Shown here: piece after piece, positions 23,233 through 30,992 of the stretch | How the letters are laid out: each line of letters begins with the position of its first letter | Position numbering within the stretch: the first letter of the stretch is position 1 | Assembly (NCBI GenBank): GCA_034435435.1 | Contig: DAOTXN010000006.1 | Location: 1 to 31,352 of the forward strand | DNA from: DAOTXN01 sp034435435 | Lineage (GTDB): Bacteria > Chloroflexota > Anaerolineae > S140-20 | Reading direction: 5' to 3' | DNA length: 31,352 bases | Position numbers and translations under genes: made by a program | The notes under the pieces: model-generated | Seen by the model: only the letters and a program-made list of their open reading frames with translations | What the model was told of the DNA's origin: nothing | Database searches by the model: none

Positions 23233-24552
23233 TCACATCAATCCCAGCCACTCCGCCACCGCGTCCCCCACGCCTGCCATATTCAGCGCGATGGGCAATA
23301 GCAGCACCCCCATGCCATTCATCCGCCGCGACCCCCACAGCACCGGAATCAGTCCGATGCCGGTAGCGACGGCCAAAACGAGCAAGCCGCCCGGCCCGGT
23401 CATCCCCCCCACGATGAGCAGCAGCAACGCCAGCGTGCCGATAGAGATGTGGCGATAGCTCACCCGCTCTACCCATTTGATCGCCAGCCGCGCCAACCCC
23501 AGCAGCATGAAAAACGCGACCACCCCACATAGCATCACCGTCGCCGTTGCCCGGTAAAAGGTCTGCGGCGTGTAGGGGGTATATTGGCCGCTGAGCATCC
23601 AGGCCATGCCGCCGCGCGTGAGATGCAGGCCAGGGACGAAAAAGAGCAAAAATCCGCCCACGTAATAGACGATCTTGCTGGCCCCTTGCGAGATGAGAAA
23701 GAGCCGGTCGTCGCGCTGGGCGGTGGCGTGCCCGGCGATAAAGCCGCCGATGCCGCCCGTGACCACCGGGAAAAAGGCCGCGAACATGCCCCCCATCACG
23801 CCGGCCAGCGCGCCGCGCAGAATCAGCGGCGCGTCGGCGTCTACCGACGCGGCCACGTGTTGGGGCGGAATCTGCACCCGCGCGAGCACGTTCTGCAACA
23901 GCCACGGGACGGCGAACAAACCGACGAACGCGGGCAGCAGGTTCTGGTAAGCCATCTCCACCGGGACCGGGCTGCGATACGTCAGTACCAAACCCAGCAA
24001 CCCGGATAGAAAAAAGGTCGCCAAACCCGCCGCCAGTGAGGTCCAGGCCTGGACCAGCCTGCCCCAGGGGGTTTTGGCCCGGTCGGTCCCTTTGGGCCAC
24101 TCGCTCATCAACATAAACAGAATGACTGCCCAAAGCATCCAGTGCAGATGCGGCTGCAGGATGCCGTGCAGGGCCGGGAGTAGGGTCGAGGCGAGCGGCG
24201 CCAGCAGCAATAGCGCCCCCAGCCCCCCCAGCCCACCGACGCCCGTCAACAGGGTCGCTTCCCAGCCCCGGCTTTGGAGCAGGTACTTTTGGCCGGGCAG
24301 GACCACAAACACCGTGCTATCGTCAGGCGCCGAGAAAAAGATACTGGGGAGGGTGTTGAGCATCGCATAGCCGGTGATCATCCCCAGCATCAGGGCCGAC
24401 CAGTCCTCGGCCCCAACCGACGATCCCATTCCCGCTCCTGTCAGGAGTAGCAACCCTACGACGTTATAGATGTGTAGCGCCGGTATGCAAGCCAGAATAG
24501 AAGCAGCTAGCACGCCGCCCAGCGCATAAGCGAAGAACAGACTCGTAGCCAT
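23233..24552 (-). CDS. TctA-family (DUF112) permease, archaeal type
   Basis: 439 residues with ten or more hydrophobic segments. The N-terminal ALGGVLAASILACIPALHIYNVVGLLLL and the repeat of a similar glycine-rich half at about 255 (GALAGVMGGMFAAFFPVVTGGIGGFIAG) match the DUF112/TctA fold, and the spacing resembles archaeal homologues more than classical tripartite tricarboxylate TctA. Start ATG 24552 lies seven bases after the CBS stop with no clear ribosome site, so it is probably translated by coupling. No TctB or periplasmic TctC gene is present, so either the partners are elsewhere or it works alone. The substrate is unknown. The adjacent CBS-pair protein could regulate it through nucleotide binding; that is inference from gene order. 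Confidence 0.82.
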   Translation of the reverse strand: MATSLFFAYALGGVLAASILACIPALHIYNVVGLLLLTGAGMGSSVGAEDWSALMLGMITGYAMLNTLPSIFFSAPDDSTVFVVLPGQKYLLQSRGWEATLLTGVGGLGGLGALLLLAPLASTLLPALHGILQPHLHWMLWAVILFMLMSEWPKGTDRAKTPWGRLVQAWTSLAAGLATFFLSGLLGLVLTYRSPVPVEMAYQNLLPAFVGLFAVPWLLQNVLARVQIPPQHVAASVDADAPLILRGALAGVMGGMFAAFFPVVTGGIGGFIAGHATAQRDDRLFLISQGASKIVYYVGGFLLFFVPGLHLTRGGMAWMLSGQYTPYTPQTFYRATATVMLCGVVAFFMLLGLARLAIKWVERVSYRHISIGTLALLLLIVGGMTGPGGLLVLAVATGIGLIPVLWGSRRMNGMGVLLLPIALNMAGVGDAVAEWLGLM

Positions 24553-24558
24553 CCGTCG

Positions 24559-24978
24559 TCAGCGTTCAGGCTGTTCCAATAGCTTGATCAGCGCATCCAG
24601 CAAATCGGTCTCGGTAACGATTCCTACCAGTCGTTCCCCTTCGACCACGGGCAGGCCGCCGATCTTGCGGTCGCGCATCAGGCGGGCGGCATCCATCACT
24701 GCCGTCGTGGGCGTCACGGTGACAGGGTTGGGCGTCATACACGCCTCGACCGTTGCGTGATTGATCAGTTCTTCATCTTGCCAGCGCTCGCGCAGCACGA
24801 TGGGCGAGTTTAACGCTTCGCGGATGTCTAGCGTGGTCACAATTCCGACCAGCCGTCCCCCGGCCACCACCGGCAAGCGACGACAACCGACTGTCGCCAT
24901 GCTTTCGATGGCTGTGCGCAATGTATCTTGGGGGTGGATCACGGTGGGATTGCGGGTCATGATGTCCCGGACTAACAT
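24559..24978 (-). CDS. CBS-domain pair protein
   Basis: 139 residues made of two CBS domains and nothing else: 1-62 (MLVRDIMTRNPTVIHPQDTL, LPVVAGGRLVGIVTTLDIREAL) and 75-135 (VEACMTPNPVTVTPTTAV, LPVVEGERLVGIVTETDLLDAL). The tandem pair forms a disc that usually binds adenine nucleotides. ATG 24978 has GAGGAG nine bases upstream. It is transcribed from 25027-25055 as the first gene of a unit with the TctA-type permease, suggesting energy-status control of transport, although stand-alone CBS pairs have many roles. Confidence 0.93.
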   Translation of the reverse strand: MLVRDIMTRNPTVIHPQDTLRTAIESMATVGCRRLPVVAGGRLVGIVTTLDIREALNSPIVLRERWQDEELINHATVEACMTPNPVTVTPTTAVMDAARLMRDRKIGGLPVVEGERLVGIVTETDLLDALIKLLEQPER

Positions 24979-25026
24979 TTGTGGCTTCTCCTCGTCAAGA
25001 TCGTTTAGGTCAGTTCGGCTGCGGGC

Positions 25027-25055
25027 ATTGTAAACGAAGCGCCAGCGAATGTCAA
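25027..25055 (-). promoter_or_regulatory. Promoter of the CBS-permease unit
   Basis: Consensus -35 TTGACA (25055-25050), 17 bp spacer, -10 TACAAT (25032-25027), about 48 bp upstream of the ATG. Confidence 0.75.
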
Positions 25056-25067
25056 TTGACGGTGTGT

Positions 25068-25096
25068 TTGCCGGATGCGCGCAACTCGTGTATATT
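25068..25096 (+). promoter_or_regulatory. Promoter of the methyltransferase gene, leaderless
   Basis: -35 TTGCCG (25068-25073), 17 bp spacer, -10 TATATT (25091-25096). The ATG at 25104 begins seven bases after the -10 box, which is where transcription should start, and no ribosome site fits in between. Confidence 0.62.
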
Positions 25097-25103
25097 CTTC
25101 CCT

Positions 25104-25697
25104 ATGTCCAATTCGAGATGGTTGGCTTTTTGGTTGGCTTATCTGCGTCGGCGCACGCCGTGGGACACCCACACCACACCGCCCGAACTCGTGCGGGCCA
25201 TCGAAGGGCCACAGGCTGCGCCACCCGGCCGCGCCCTCGATCTGGGCTGCGGCACCGGCACCAACGTGATCTATTTGGCCCGGCGCGGATGGGAAGCAGT
25301 GGGGATAGATTTTGTGGGCAGCGCCGTTCGACAAGCCCGCAAAAAGGCCCAAGCCGCCGGAGTGACAGCCCGCTTTTTCACCGCCGACGTGACGCGCCTG
25401 GATGACGTCAAGGAACTCGGCGGCGCCTTTGACTTGATCTTGGACATTGGGTGCTTCCACAGTTTGTCGTCCGAACGGCGCGAGCGTTATGCTGCCGGTG
25501 TGCTCAAGCGACTCGCTCCCGACGGCCTGTTTCTACTCTACGCCTGGGGCCCGCGTGAGCGGCGTGGTCAACGAGTAGGGATCAGCCCGGCCCAGGTCGA
25601 GGCGTTATTTGCGCCAAACTTGATGCAAGTGGAACATGGCCAAGAGCGCGGCTGGCCTGCGGCCTGGTATAGGCTGAAATTCGCGCCGCAGAAATGA
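25104..25697 (+). CDS. Class I SAM-dependent methyltransferase
   Basis: 197 residues from ATG 25104; the frame is open further upstream, but a start there would run into the promoter. Motif I LDLGCGTGT (45-53) binds S-adenosylmethionine, followed by the acidic VGIDF loop (motif II, about 66-70), FFTADVTRLDD (about 92-102) and DLILDIGCFHSL (motif IV, about 111-122). The N-terminal helix (WLAFWLAYLRRRTPWDTHTTPPELV) resembles thiopurine/tellurite-resistance-type small-molecule methyltransferases, which often show W-D-x-G/T-PPE-L. The substrate is not identifiable. Single-gene unit, divergent from the CBS gene. Confidence 0.88.
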   Translation: MSNSRWLAFWLAYLRRRTPWDTHTTPPELVRAIEGPQAAPPGRALDLGCGTGTNVIYLARRGWEAVGIDFVGSAVRQARKKAQAAGVTARFFTADVTRLDDVKELGGAFDLILDIGCFHSLSSERRERYAAGVLKRLAPDGLFLLYAWGPRERRGQRVGISPAQVEALFAPNLMQVEHGQERGWPAAWYRLKFAPQK

Positions 25698-25714
25698 ACT
25701 TTTTGGTCGTCTGT

Positions 25715-25750
25715 TGCGTAAAACTGGTAGGCGGGTTCGCCAGTGACGCA
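25715..25750. repeat. Imperfect inverted repeat after the methyltransferase gene
   Basis: TGCGT (25715-25719) with ACGCA (25746-25750) and ACTGG (25723-25727) with CCAGT (25740-25744), a two-part stem with small bulges and no T-run. The rest of the 301 bp gap 25698-25998 holds the moxR promoter and the inverted repeat at 25891-25973; I see no gene in it. Confidence 0.5.
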
Positions 25751-25835
25751 TCCTGAGTAATTGGGTGCCGAGCCAGGCATGGCGGCCCGCTTTGCTTGAA
25801 TCTACACAGCCTCTTTACAATAGTCTCGCCGTGAT

Positions 25836-25864
25836 TTGGTTTCCAGGGGCTGTTCTGTTATAAT
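25836..25864 (+). promoter_or_regulatory. Promoter of moxR-DUF58
   Basis: -35 TTGGTT (25836-25841), 17 bp spacer, -10 TATAAT (25859-25864). The leader of about 130 nt contains the inverted repeat 25891-25973. Confidence 0.6.
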
Positions 25865-25890
25865 GATCAGCAATTGAGAGAGAATCTGTA

Positions 25891-25973
25891 CCACCCAGAC
25901 ACAAAAAGTCCCAAGAAACTCAGTGCTTGCTGGCCTGGTGTTCTTTTTTCTTCGTGTTTGGGTGTCTTGGTGG
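25891..25973. repeat. Inverted repeat with phased units in the moxR leader
   Basis: CCACCCAGACAC (25891-25902) and GTGTCTTGGTGG (25962-25973) are complementary at 11 of 12 positions. The right arm is preceded by related units (TTCGTGTTT, GGGTGTCTT), giving a 9-bp phasing. In the RNA this would bring the moxR ribosome site at about 25987-25993 close to a long stem. Confidence 0.65.
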
Positions 25974-25998
25974 TGAAAAAAAGAGAAAGGGGAACTCG

Positions 25999-26952
25999 AT
26001 GAAAAACGTACAACAGGTGGCATTAAAGATAGTTGACAATGTGGAAAAGGTTATTTTTGGCAAACGCTCGGCCGTTGAACTTACCGTTATCGGCCTGCTG
26101 TGTCAAGGCCACCTGCTCATTGAAGACGTGCCTGGGGTGGGCAAAACGATGTTGGCGCGCTCGCTGGCCCGCTCCATCGGTTGCGATTTTCGCCGTATCC
26201 AGTTTACGCCCGATATGTTGCCCAGCGACGTCACGGGCGTTTCGATGTTTAATCAAAAGACACGTGAGTTCGAATTCCGCCCTGGCCCTATTATGGCGCA
26301 GATTGTGTTGTCCGACGAAATCAACCGCGCCACTCCCAAGACCCAGGCTGCGCTGCTGGAGGCCATGGAAGAGCGGCAGGTCACAGTCGATGGCGTGACC
26401 TACCCAATGGCCAAGCCCTTTCTCGTCTTGGCGACCCAAAACCCCATTGAATACGAAGGTACCTTCCCGCTGCCCGAAGCGCAGTTGGACCGCTTTTTGC
26501 TGCGCATTAGTCTGGGCTATCCCGACGCGGACCGCGAGATTGCCATCCTGGACTCTCAAAAATACCAACACCCCATCCACGAAATCAGCCAGGTGGTTAG
26601 CGAGGATGAGTTGCTGGCCGTGCAAGAGTCGCTCAAAGAAGTGTACGTAGACCCGCTTATCAAGTCCTACATCGTCGAAATCGTCAGTCAAACCCGCCGC
26701 CATCCTGAAATCTATCTGGGGGCCAGCCCGCGCGGATCGCTCACGCTCTACCGCACAGCCCAGGCGCGAGCGGCCATCCAAGGGCGCGATTATGTCATTC
26801 CCGACGACATCAAAGCCCTGGCCACGGCGGCGTTGCCTCATCGCATGATTGTCAGCCCGGCGGCGCGTATCAAAGACGTATCGTCCGAAGCCGTCCTGAC
26901 CGACATCCTGTCGTCGGTGCCGGTGCCCGGCGCCCAGGTCGTCCGCAGATAG
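25999..26952 (+). CDS. MoxR-family AAA+ ATPase
   Basis: 317 residues from ATG 25999 (AAAGGGG upstream). Walker A GVGKT (46-50), Walker B IVLSDEINRA (102-111, Asp106 and Glu107), sensor 1 ATQNPIEYEGTFPLPEAQLDRF and the lid with LGASPRGSLTLYRTAQARA are all present, so it should be an active ATPase. MoxR proteins are chaperone-like ATPases that act with von Willebrand A or DUF58 proteins in maturing complexes or in stress and envelope functions. The DUF58 gene follows after 82 bp and is presumably co-transcribed. Confidence 0.94.
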   Translation: MKNVQQVALKIVDNVEKVIFGKRSAVELTVIGLLCQGHLLIEDVPGVGKTMLARSLARSIGCDFRRIQFTPDMLPSDVTGVSMFNQKTREFEFRPGPIMAQIVLSDEINRATPKTQAALLEAMEERQVTVDGVTYPMAKPFLVLATQNPIEYEGTFPLPEAQLDRFLLRISLGYPDADREIAILDSQKYQHPIHEISQVVSEDELLAVQESLKEVYVDPLIKSYIVEIVSQTRRHPEIYLGASPRGSLTLYRTAQARAAIQGRDYVIPDDIKALATAALPHRMIVSPAARIKDVSSEAVLTDILSSVPVPGAQVVRR

Positions 26953-26957
26953 CCTGC

Positions 26958-27016
26958 CAGCATTCAGCTATCAGCGTTCAGCCGTGTGCGAGTTGATGGT
27001 TGATAGTTGAACGCTG
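26958..27016. repeat. Opposed arrays of 7-bp units between moxR and the DUF58 gene
   Basis: 26958-26985 holds four 7-mers starting CAGC (consensus CAGCNTT). 26989-27016 holds four 7-mers in the opposite orientation (consensus CAACNAT on the minus strand). The two arms can fold on each other over about 28 bases with G-U pairs and some mismatches. The element fills most of the operon spacer. Confidence 0.72.
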
Positions 27017-27034
27017 GCCGTAGGAGGAAAAACT

Positions 27035-28294
27035 ATGCATCGCCTACGAACGGTGGTGCTGCTGACGTTATTTAGCCTGGGTTCCGGCCTGATCACGGGA
27101 CGCTCGGTGTTTTATCACCTGGCCTATCTGTTTGGGGCGATGATTCTGTTGGCGCTCGTGTGGGCCTGGACCGGTATCAGTTGGGTCCATTTGAAACGGC
27201 AGACGCGCGCCCGACGCGCCCAAGTTGGCCGAGCGCTAGAAGAGCGCTTTTCTGTGCGCAATGGCAGCACCTTGCCCAAGCTGTGGCTCGAGGTGCGCGA
27301 CGGATCTAATCTACCCGGCCACTTTGCCAGCCACGTGGTGAACGCTCTGCCGCCTCGCCAGGAGCGCGCCTGGACCATCCGCACCGTATGCCGCGAGCGT
27401 GGGCGCTACACACTGGGTCCCATCACACTCTTCAGCGGCGATCCGCTGGGCTTGTTCAAGTTTCGCCGCTCGCTGAAACCTACGTCCAACATTGTGGTGT
27501 ATCCGGCCACGGTGGATATTCCCTTTTTTCCCTTGCCGACCGGATTACTGCCCGGCGGCGACGCGCTGCGCCGCCGCACGCACTATATCACCACCAATGC
27601 CTCCGGCGTGCGCGACTATGTGCCCGGCGATAGCTTTAATCGTATCCACTGGCGCTCTACGGCCCGGCGCGAGCGGCTCATCGTCAAAGAATTCGAGCTG
27701 GACCCGCTTTCGGACGTGTGGATTTTTCTGGATATGAATCGAGATGTACTCGCCGAGTTGCCGGATGATAAGGCCGCGCAGCCGGACGACTCGCCTTTCT
27801 GGATTAGACCCAAGCAGTTCAGGCTACCGCCCAGCACCGAAGAGTACGCCGTCACCACAGCCGCGTCGCTGGCGCAGTACTTTTTGCGGCGCGACCGGGC
27901 GCTGGGGCTGGTGTCGTACGGGCAACGCCGGGAGATCATCCAGGCCGACCGGGGAGAACGCCAGTTGACCAAAGTGCTGGAGACATTAGCCGTGTTGCGG
28001 GCCGAGGGGAACGTCCCGCTGCCCGAATTGATTCGCGCCGAGGCTCAACAGTTGCCGCGCGGCACCAGCGTCATTGTGATTACCTCGTCCAACGATATCC
28101 AATGGGTCGTGACGGCCCGCCAGATGGAACGGGCCGGCCTGCGCGTGGTCGCGGTGGTGGTAGATGCGGGGACTTTTGGAGGCTCTCCGGAGACCCGAGG
28201 CGTCGCTGCGCAACTGGCAGCTACAGGCACGCCTACCTATCTCGTCAAGCGTGACGATAGCCTGGAACAGGCGCTGACCCAACGCTTCGGATAA
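27035..28294 (+). CDS. DUF58-family membrane-anchored protein
   Basis: 419 residues, ATG 27035 with TAGGAGG eight bases upstream. Two N-terminal membrane helices (about 5-22 and 28-48), a beta-rich region (about 65-160) and the DUF58 signature GVRDYVPGDSFNRIHW with following Arg-rich strand (191-221), then a von Willebrand A-like fold starting at VWIFLDMNRDV (about 230), in which the metal site is only partly kept (DxN rather than DxSxS). Works with MoxR ATPases; the exact activity is not known for most members. Other cluster members (transglutaminase-like protein, DUF4129) are absent from this window. Confidence 0.92.
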   Translation: MHRLRTVVLLTLFSLGSGLITGRSVFYHLAYLFGAMILLALVWAWTGISWVHLKRQTRARRAQVGRALEERFSVRNGSTLPKLWLEVRDGSNLPGHFASHVVNALPPRQERAWTIRTVCRERGRYTLGPITLFSGDPLGLFKFRRSLKPTSNIVVYPATVDIPFFPLPTGLLPGGDALRRRTHYITTNASGVRDYVPGDSFNRIHWRSTARRERLIVKEFELDPLSDVWIFLDMNRDVLAELPDDKAAQPDDSPFWIRPKQFRLPPSTEEYAVTTAASLAQYFLRRDRALGLVSYGQRREIIQADRGERQLTKVLETLAVLRAEGNVPLPELIRAEAQQLPRGTSVIVITSSNDIQWVVTARQMERAGLRVVAVVVDAGTFGGSPETRGVAAQLAATGTPTYLVKRDDSLEQALTQRFG

Positions 28295-28302
28295 TTGCGC
28301 TC

Positions 28303-28332
28303 ATCCGTGAAAATCTGCGCTAATCTGTGTCA
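28303..28332. repeat. Three phased 10-bp units between convergent genes
   Basis: Three consecutive 10-mers beginning ATCCGTG, ATCTGCG and ATCTGTG. Same family as 4011-4040 and 12299-12325. The last unit overlaps the stop codon of the convergent GAF gene at 28330. Confidence 0.72.
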
Positions 28333-28956
28333 AGCCTGAGATTTCTGCACAACCGGACTGACCGGTTCGCTTTCCAACAGATCGATAGTCGTGGCGGCAA
28401 TGTAGGCCAGTGTACTCAGGAGGTCCTGGTCGGTCTGATTAAAGTCCTGGCGGTTAAACTTGTTCAGCACTTCGATCACACCCAGCACCTTACCGCGCGA
28501 CATCATGGGCACGCACAACAGCGAATAGGTCTCGAAATGAAAGGTCTCGTCCACATAACTGTAAAAGCGTTGGTCTGATCGCACATTGTTCACGATTTGC
28601 GCTTCTCTGTGGATAGCAACCCAGCCCGCGATGCCCAATTCGACAGGAATGCGGTGCCCTAGCAGCAAATGTTCCAATCCGCCGCGCACGACGGCAAATA
28701 CTAGCTCGCGGGTTTCAGGATCCAGGAGCAGGATAGAACCATCGGCTGCGTCGATGACGGTGAGGGCGTAATAGAGGATTTTGTCCAGGAGCGTCATGGG
28801 ATCTTCTTCCGCCGTGATCATTTCGGCGGCTCGCTGCAGCGAGCGCAGTCCGTTCAGATAATCGCGCAGCGCCATCACTTCTTCCCGCAGCAGGCGGTTT
28901 TCATCCAGCAGGCGCTGGTTTTCCTGTTGTAGGAATTTGACCACTTGATTGTCCAT
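28330..28956 (-). CDS. Coiled-coil plus GAF domain protein
   Basis: 208 residues from ATG 28956 with AAAGGAG six bases upstream. Residues 1-45 form a leucine-rich coiled coil (QQENQRLLDENRLLREEVMALRD is its core region, about 9-31), followed by a GAF domain (about 50-195) with ADGSILLLDPETRELVF, GIAGWVAIHREAQIVNNV and LLCVPMMSRGKVLGVIEVLNK. There is no kinase, cyclase or HTH output domain, so it may be a sensor that works by dimerising with a partner or as a regulatory subunit. Convergent with the DUF58 gene and upstream of the dipeptidase gene in the same direction, with 77 bp between. Confidence 0.88.
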   Translation of the reverse strand: MDNQVVKFLQQENQRLLDENRLLREEVMALRDYLNGLRSLQRAAEMITAEEDPMTLLDKILYYALTVIDAADGSILLLDPETRELVFAVVRGGLEHLLLGHRIPVELGIAGWVAIHREAQIVNNVRSDQRFYSYVDETFHFETYSLLCVPMMSRGKVLGVIEVLNKFNRQDFNQTDQDLLSTLAYIAATTIDLLESEPVSPVVQKSQA

Positions 28957-29033
28957 CGCACGCTCCTTTTCCCTTCCACGGTTCCCAAATGCTAGTTTAC
29001 CACAAAACCCATCTTTTTGACCAGTGACCTACT

Positions 29034-30134
29034 CTACGCCGGCAACAGCCGACGCAGTAAACGCAACCAATTCCCCCCCATGATGGCCTTGACGTCCTCG
29101 TGTTCAAAGCCGTGCTCGATCAGCGCCGTGGCTATCTTGGGCAAGTCGGCCACTGTGTCGATCTCGGCGGGCGCCGACTCGCTGCCCAAGCCACCATCCA
29201 AATCGCTGCCCAGGCCCACGTGAGCGGCGTCGCCCACGCGTTGACAAACGTAATCCACGGCTCGCACGACGTCAGTTAGCGTCACGAGTTCTTTGCGGTC
29301 GCCCTTGCGCCAGCCAGGGCGTAGAAAGCGGTTATAAAGCACGACGCCGATAACGCCGTCTCGCTCGGCAATGCCCCGAATGAGCGCATCGCTGATCTGG
29401 CGGTCGCCAGGAACGATGGCCTGGGGATTACTGTGACTGGCTAACACAACACCTTCAAAGCGGTCCAGCGCCTCCAGCGCAGCGCGCTCGGCCATGTGGC
29501 TCACATCCAGCCCCACCCGCAAGTCGGCCATAATCTCCAAAAGCTCCCGCCCCAGGTCGGTCAACGGGCCGGACTGGCCCGTGCCGCCGGTGTAGCGATT
29601 ACCCGTCCAGGCCGGCCCGACGACGCGCACGCCTCGCTCGACCCACAGCTCCAGTTCGGCCGGTTGGCGAATCGGTTCGGCGTTTTCCATCAACAGCACC
29701 AGACCGACTTGACGGCCGGCGGGTTCTGAGGCGCTGGCGGGCATGGACCAGGTCGCCAGCACGGACTCTAGATCGGATTGGCGCTGGATGAGGGTCATTC
29801 CTGACCCTTCGTCGGCCCAGCGATGGTACACGTCCAATTGCGCCATGCCCTGGCGATGCGCCTCTTGGGCATCGCGGTACACCACGTCCATGCGCGACAA
29901 GGCCCGGTGCGCCGGCATGGTAAACAGCGTGCCAAAGACGATGGCGACACCCCCCGCCAACAGCTCAGGCAGGCCAACAGTGCAATGGCCTTGCATTGCC
30001 GGCCCCTCGCTTTGCCGCTCTAGTGCGCGGGTCTCTAGCGCCGATCGGCGATAGTCTCGCCCAAAAGCCAGGGTGTTGTACGCCAGGTCGAGATGTGCGT
30101 CAATGATCAGGAGATTATTCGGCCCTGCGTTCAT
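29034..30134 (-). CDS. Membrane-dipeptidase family (M19) peptidase
   Basis: ATG 30134 gives 366 residues; an ATG two codons upstream (30140) is equally near the weak GGCGAG, and longer starts would begin with unrelated sequence. Zinc ligands of the M19 family are in place: HLD at 14-16 (IDAHLDL), the bridging Glu in LLMENAEPI (about 151), and the two His in LDVSHM and LASHSNP, with SDLDGG near the C-terminus for substrate. Renal dipeptidase-type enzymes hydrolyse dipeptides, including some with D-residues. No signal peptide is seen, so a cytoplasmic location is likely. Its start lies 20 bp inside the upstream nucleotidyltransferase gene, so the two are coupled. Confidence 0.92.
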   Translation of the reverse strand: MNAGPNNLLIIDAHLDLAYNTLAFGRDYRRSALETRALERQSEGPAMQGHCTVGLPELLAGGVAIVFGTLFTMPAHRALSRMDVVYRDAQEAHRQGMAQLDVYHRWADEGSGMTLIQRQSDLESVLATWSMPASASEPAGRQVGLVLLMENAEPIRQPAELELWVERGVRVVGPAWTGNRYTGGTGQSGPLTDLGRELLEIMADLRVGLDVSHMAERAALEALDRFEGVVLASHSNPQAIVPGDRQISDALIRGIAERDGVIGVVLYNRFLRPGWRKGDRKELVTLTDVVRAVDYVCQRVGDAAHVGLGSDLDGGLGSESAPAEIDTVADLPKIATALIEHGFEHEDVKAIMGGNWLRLLRRLLPA

Positions 30135-30972
30135 GGCCATTCTCGCCAAAGGAACCAAAAACCGTCTCGTAGAATTCAAAAATCGCTCTGGCTGAGACGC
30201 GCTCTAATTCTACCGGATAATCGGATCCTTGTCGAGCGCAGGCGGCGCGTCCCCATTTGTTGATGGCATAGGCGAGATGGATCATACAGCGGGCGACAGC
30301 TCGCGGCGTGAAATCGGTGAGAATGTACGTGGTTTTGAGTTCTCCCCATTGACGAGGTGAAAGCAGGATGAACGTATCTTTTTGAATGGTGTGTGTTTTG
30401 AACGGCTGGTTAGCGATGAGCATCAGTTCCACCAGCCAATTGCGGGCGACTTGCAATTCTTTCCCGGCGCGATGCAAGTCGGCTTGGGCCACCCAACGCC
30501 GCATGCGCGGCGCTCTTAGCCAAAACGAGACGACGATCTCGTGGGCGCGCTGGAGATCGAGCTGCGGTTTCCGGCGCGCCTGGGCCTGCGCCGCCGCGAT
30601 TTGACCGTCGGTTTTGTCGAACAAGACCCAGCCAATCTCGGGACCATACATTTCGGTCGCACTGAGGGGATCGGCGGTCAGGTCGAACTCGACCGGATCG
30701 GCAAAGAGCGCCACGGTGACGCGCGGCCCCACCGAGGCCCCGCCCATTCCGACGAGTGGGCCTATTTGTGACAAGACCTTTTCACGGTCGGCAATAAAGG
30801 TATCGTAAAGCTCGTCATAGACGGCCACACCCAGGTCTACGTCGGAGTACCGGCCGGCTGCGCCGGTGGCTAACGAACCCTTCATCCATGCCCCGGCCAC
30901 CCGGCGGTCCTGCGACAGGATCTCGGTGGCGCGTTCGACATACGCCTGTTGCAAAGAGGTAGTGGTAGGCAC
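30115..30972 (-). CDS. Nucleotidyltransferase-fold protein (aminoglycoside-adenylyltransferase-like)
   Basis: 285 residues; the GTG at 30972 has only a weak G-rich site before it. The pol-beta nucleotidyltransferase motif GSLATGAAGRYSDVDL (32-47) has both metal-binding Asp (44 and 46), with a possible third acidic position at VEFDLTAD (about 93-100). The C-terminal half (about 140-270) is helical, as in the substrate-binding domain of streptomycin/lincosamide adenylyltransferase-like proteins. The substrate is unknown; the family includes many proteins with no role in resistance. It overlaps the dipeptidase gene by 20 bp. Confidence 0.82.
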   Translation of the reverse strand: MPTTTSLQQAYVERATEILSQDRRVAGAWMKGSLATGAAGRYSDVDLGVAVYDELYDTFIADREKVLSQIGPLVGMGGASVGPRVTVALFADPVEFDLTADPLSATEMYGPEIGWVLFDKTDGQIAAAQAQARRKPQLDLQRAHEIVVSFWLRAPRMRRWVAQADLHRAGKELQVARNWLVELMLIANQPFKTHTIQKDTFILLSPRQWGELKTTYILTDFTPRAVARCMIHLAYAINKWGRAACARQGSDYPVELERVSARAIFEFYETVFGSFGENGHERRAE

Positions 30973-30992
30973 TTTTGCCCCACGCGACGGAA

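Noticed and set aside
23233..24552. Complete tripartite tricarboxylate transporter
   Set aside because: Only the large permease subunit is present; neither the small membrane subunit nor a periplasmic binding protein is encoded nearby.
25715..25750. tRNA-like GGTTCG element after the methyltransferase gene
   Set aside because: Only the T-loop-like bases occur; no acceptor or anticodon arm can be folded around them.
25568..25780. 70-codon minus-strand frame overlapping the methyltransferase 3' end
   Set aside because: The part outside the methyltransferase gene is only about 27 codons, there is no ribosome site, and no family is recognised.
25802..26023. 73-codon minus-strand frame across the moxR leader
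   Set aside because: It mostly translates the phased repeat and overlaps the moxR start; such frames arise from the repeats themselves.
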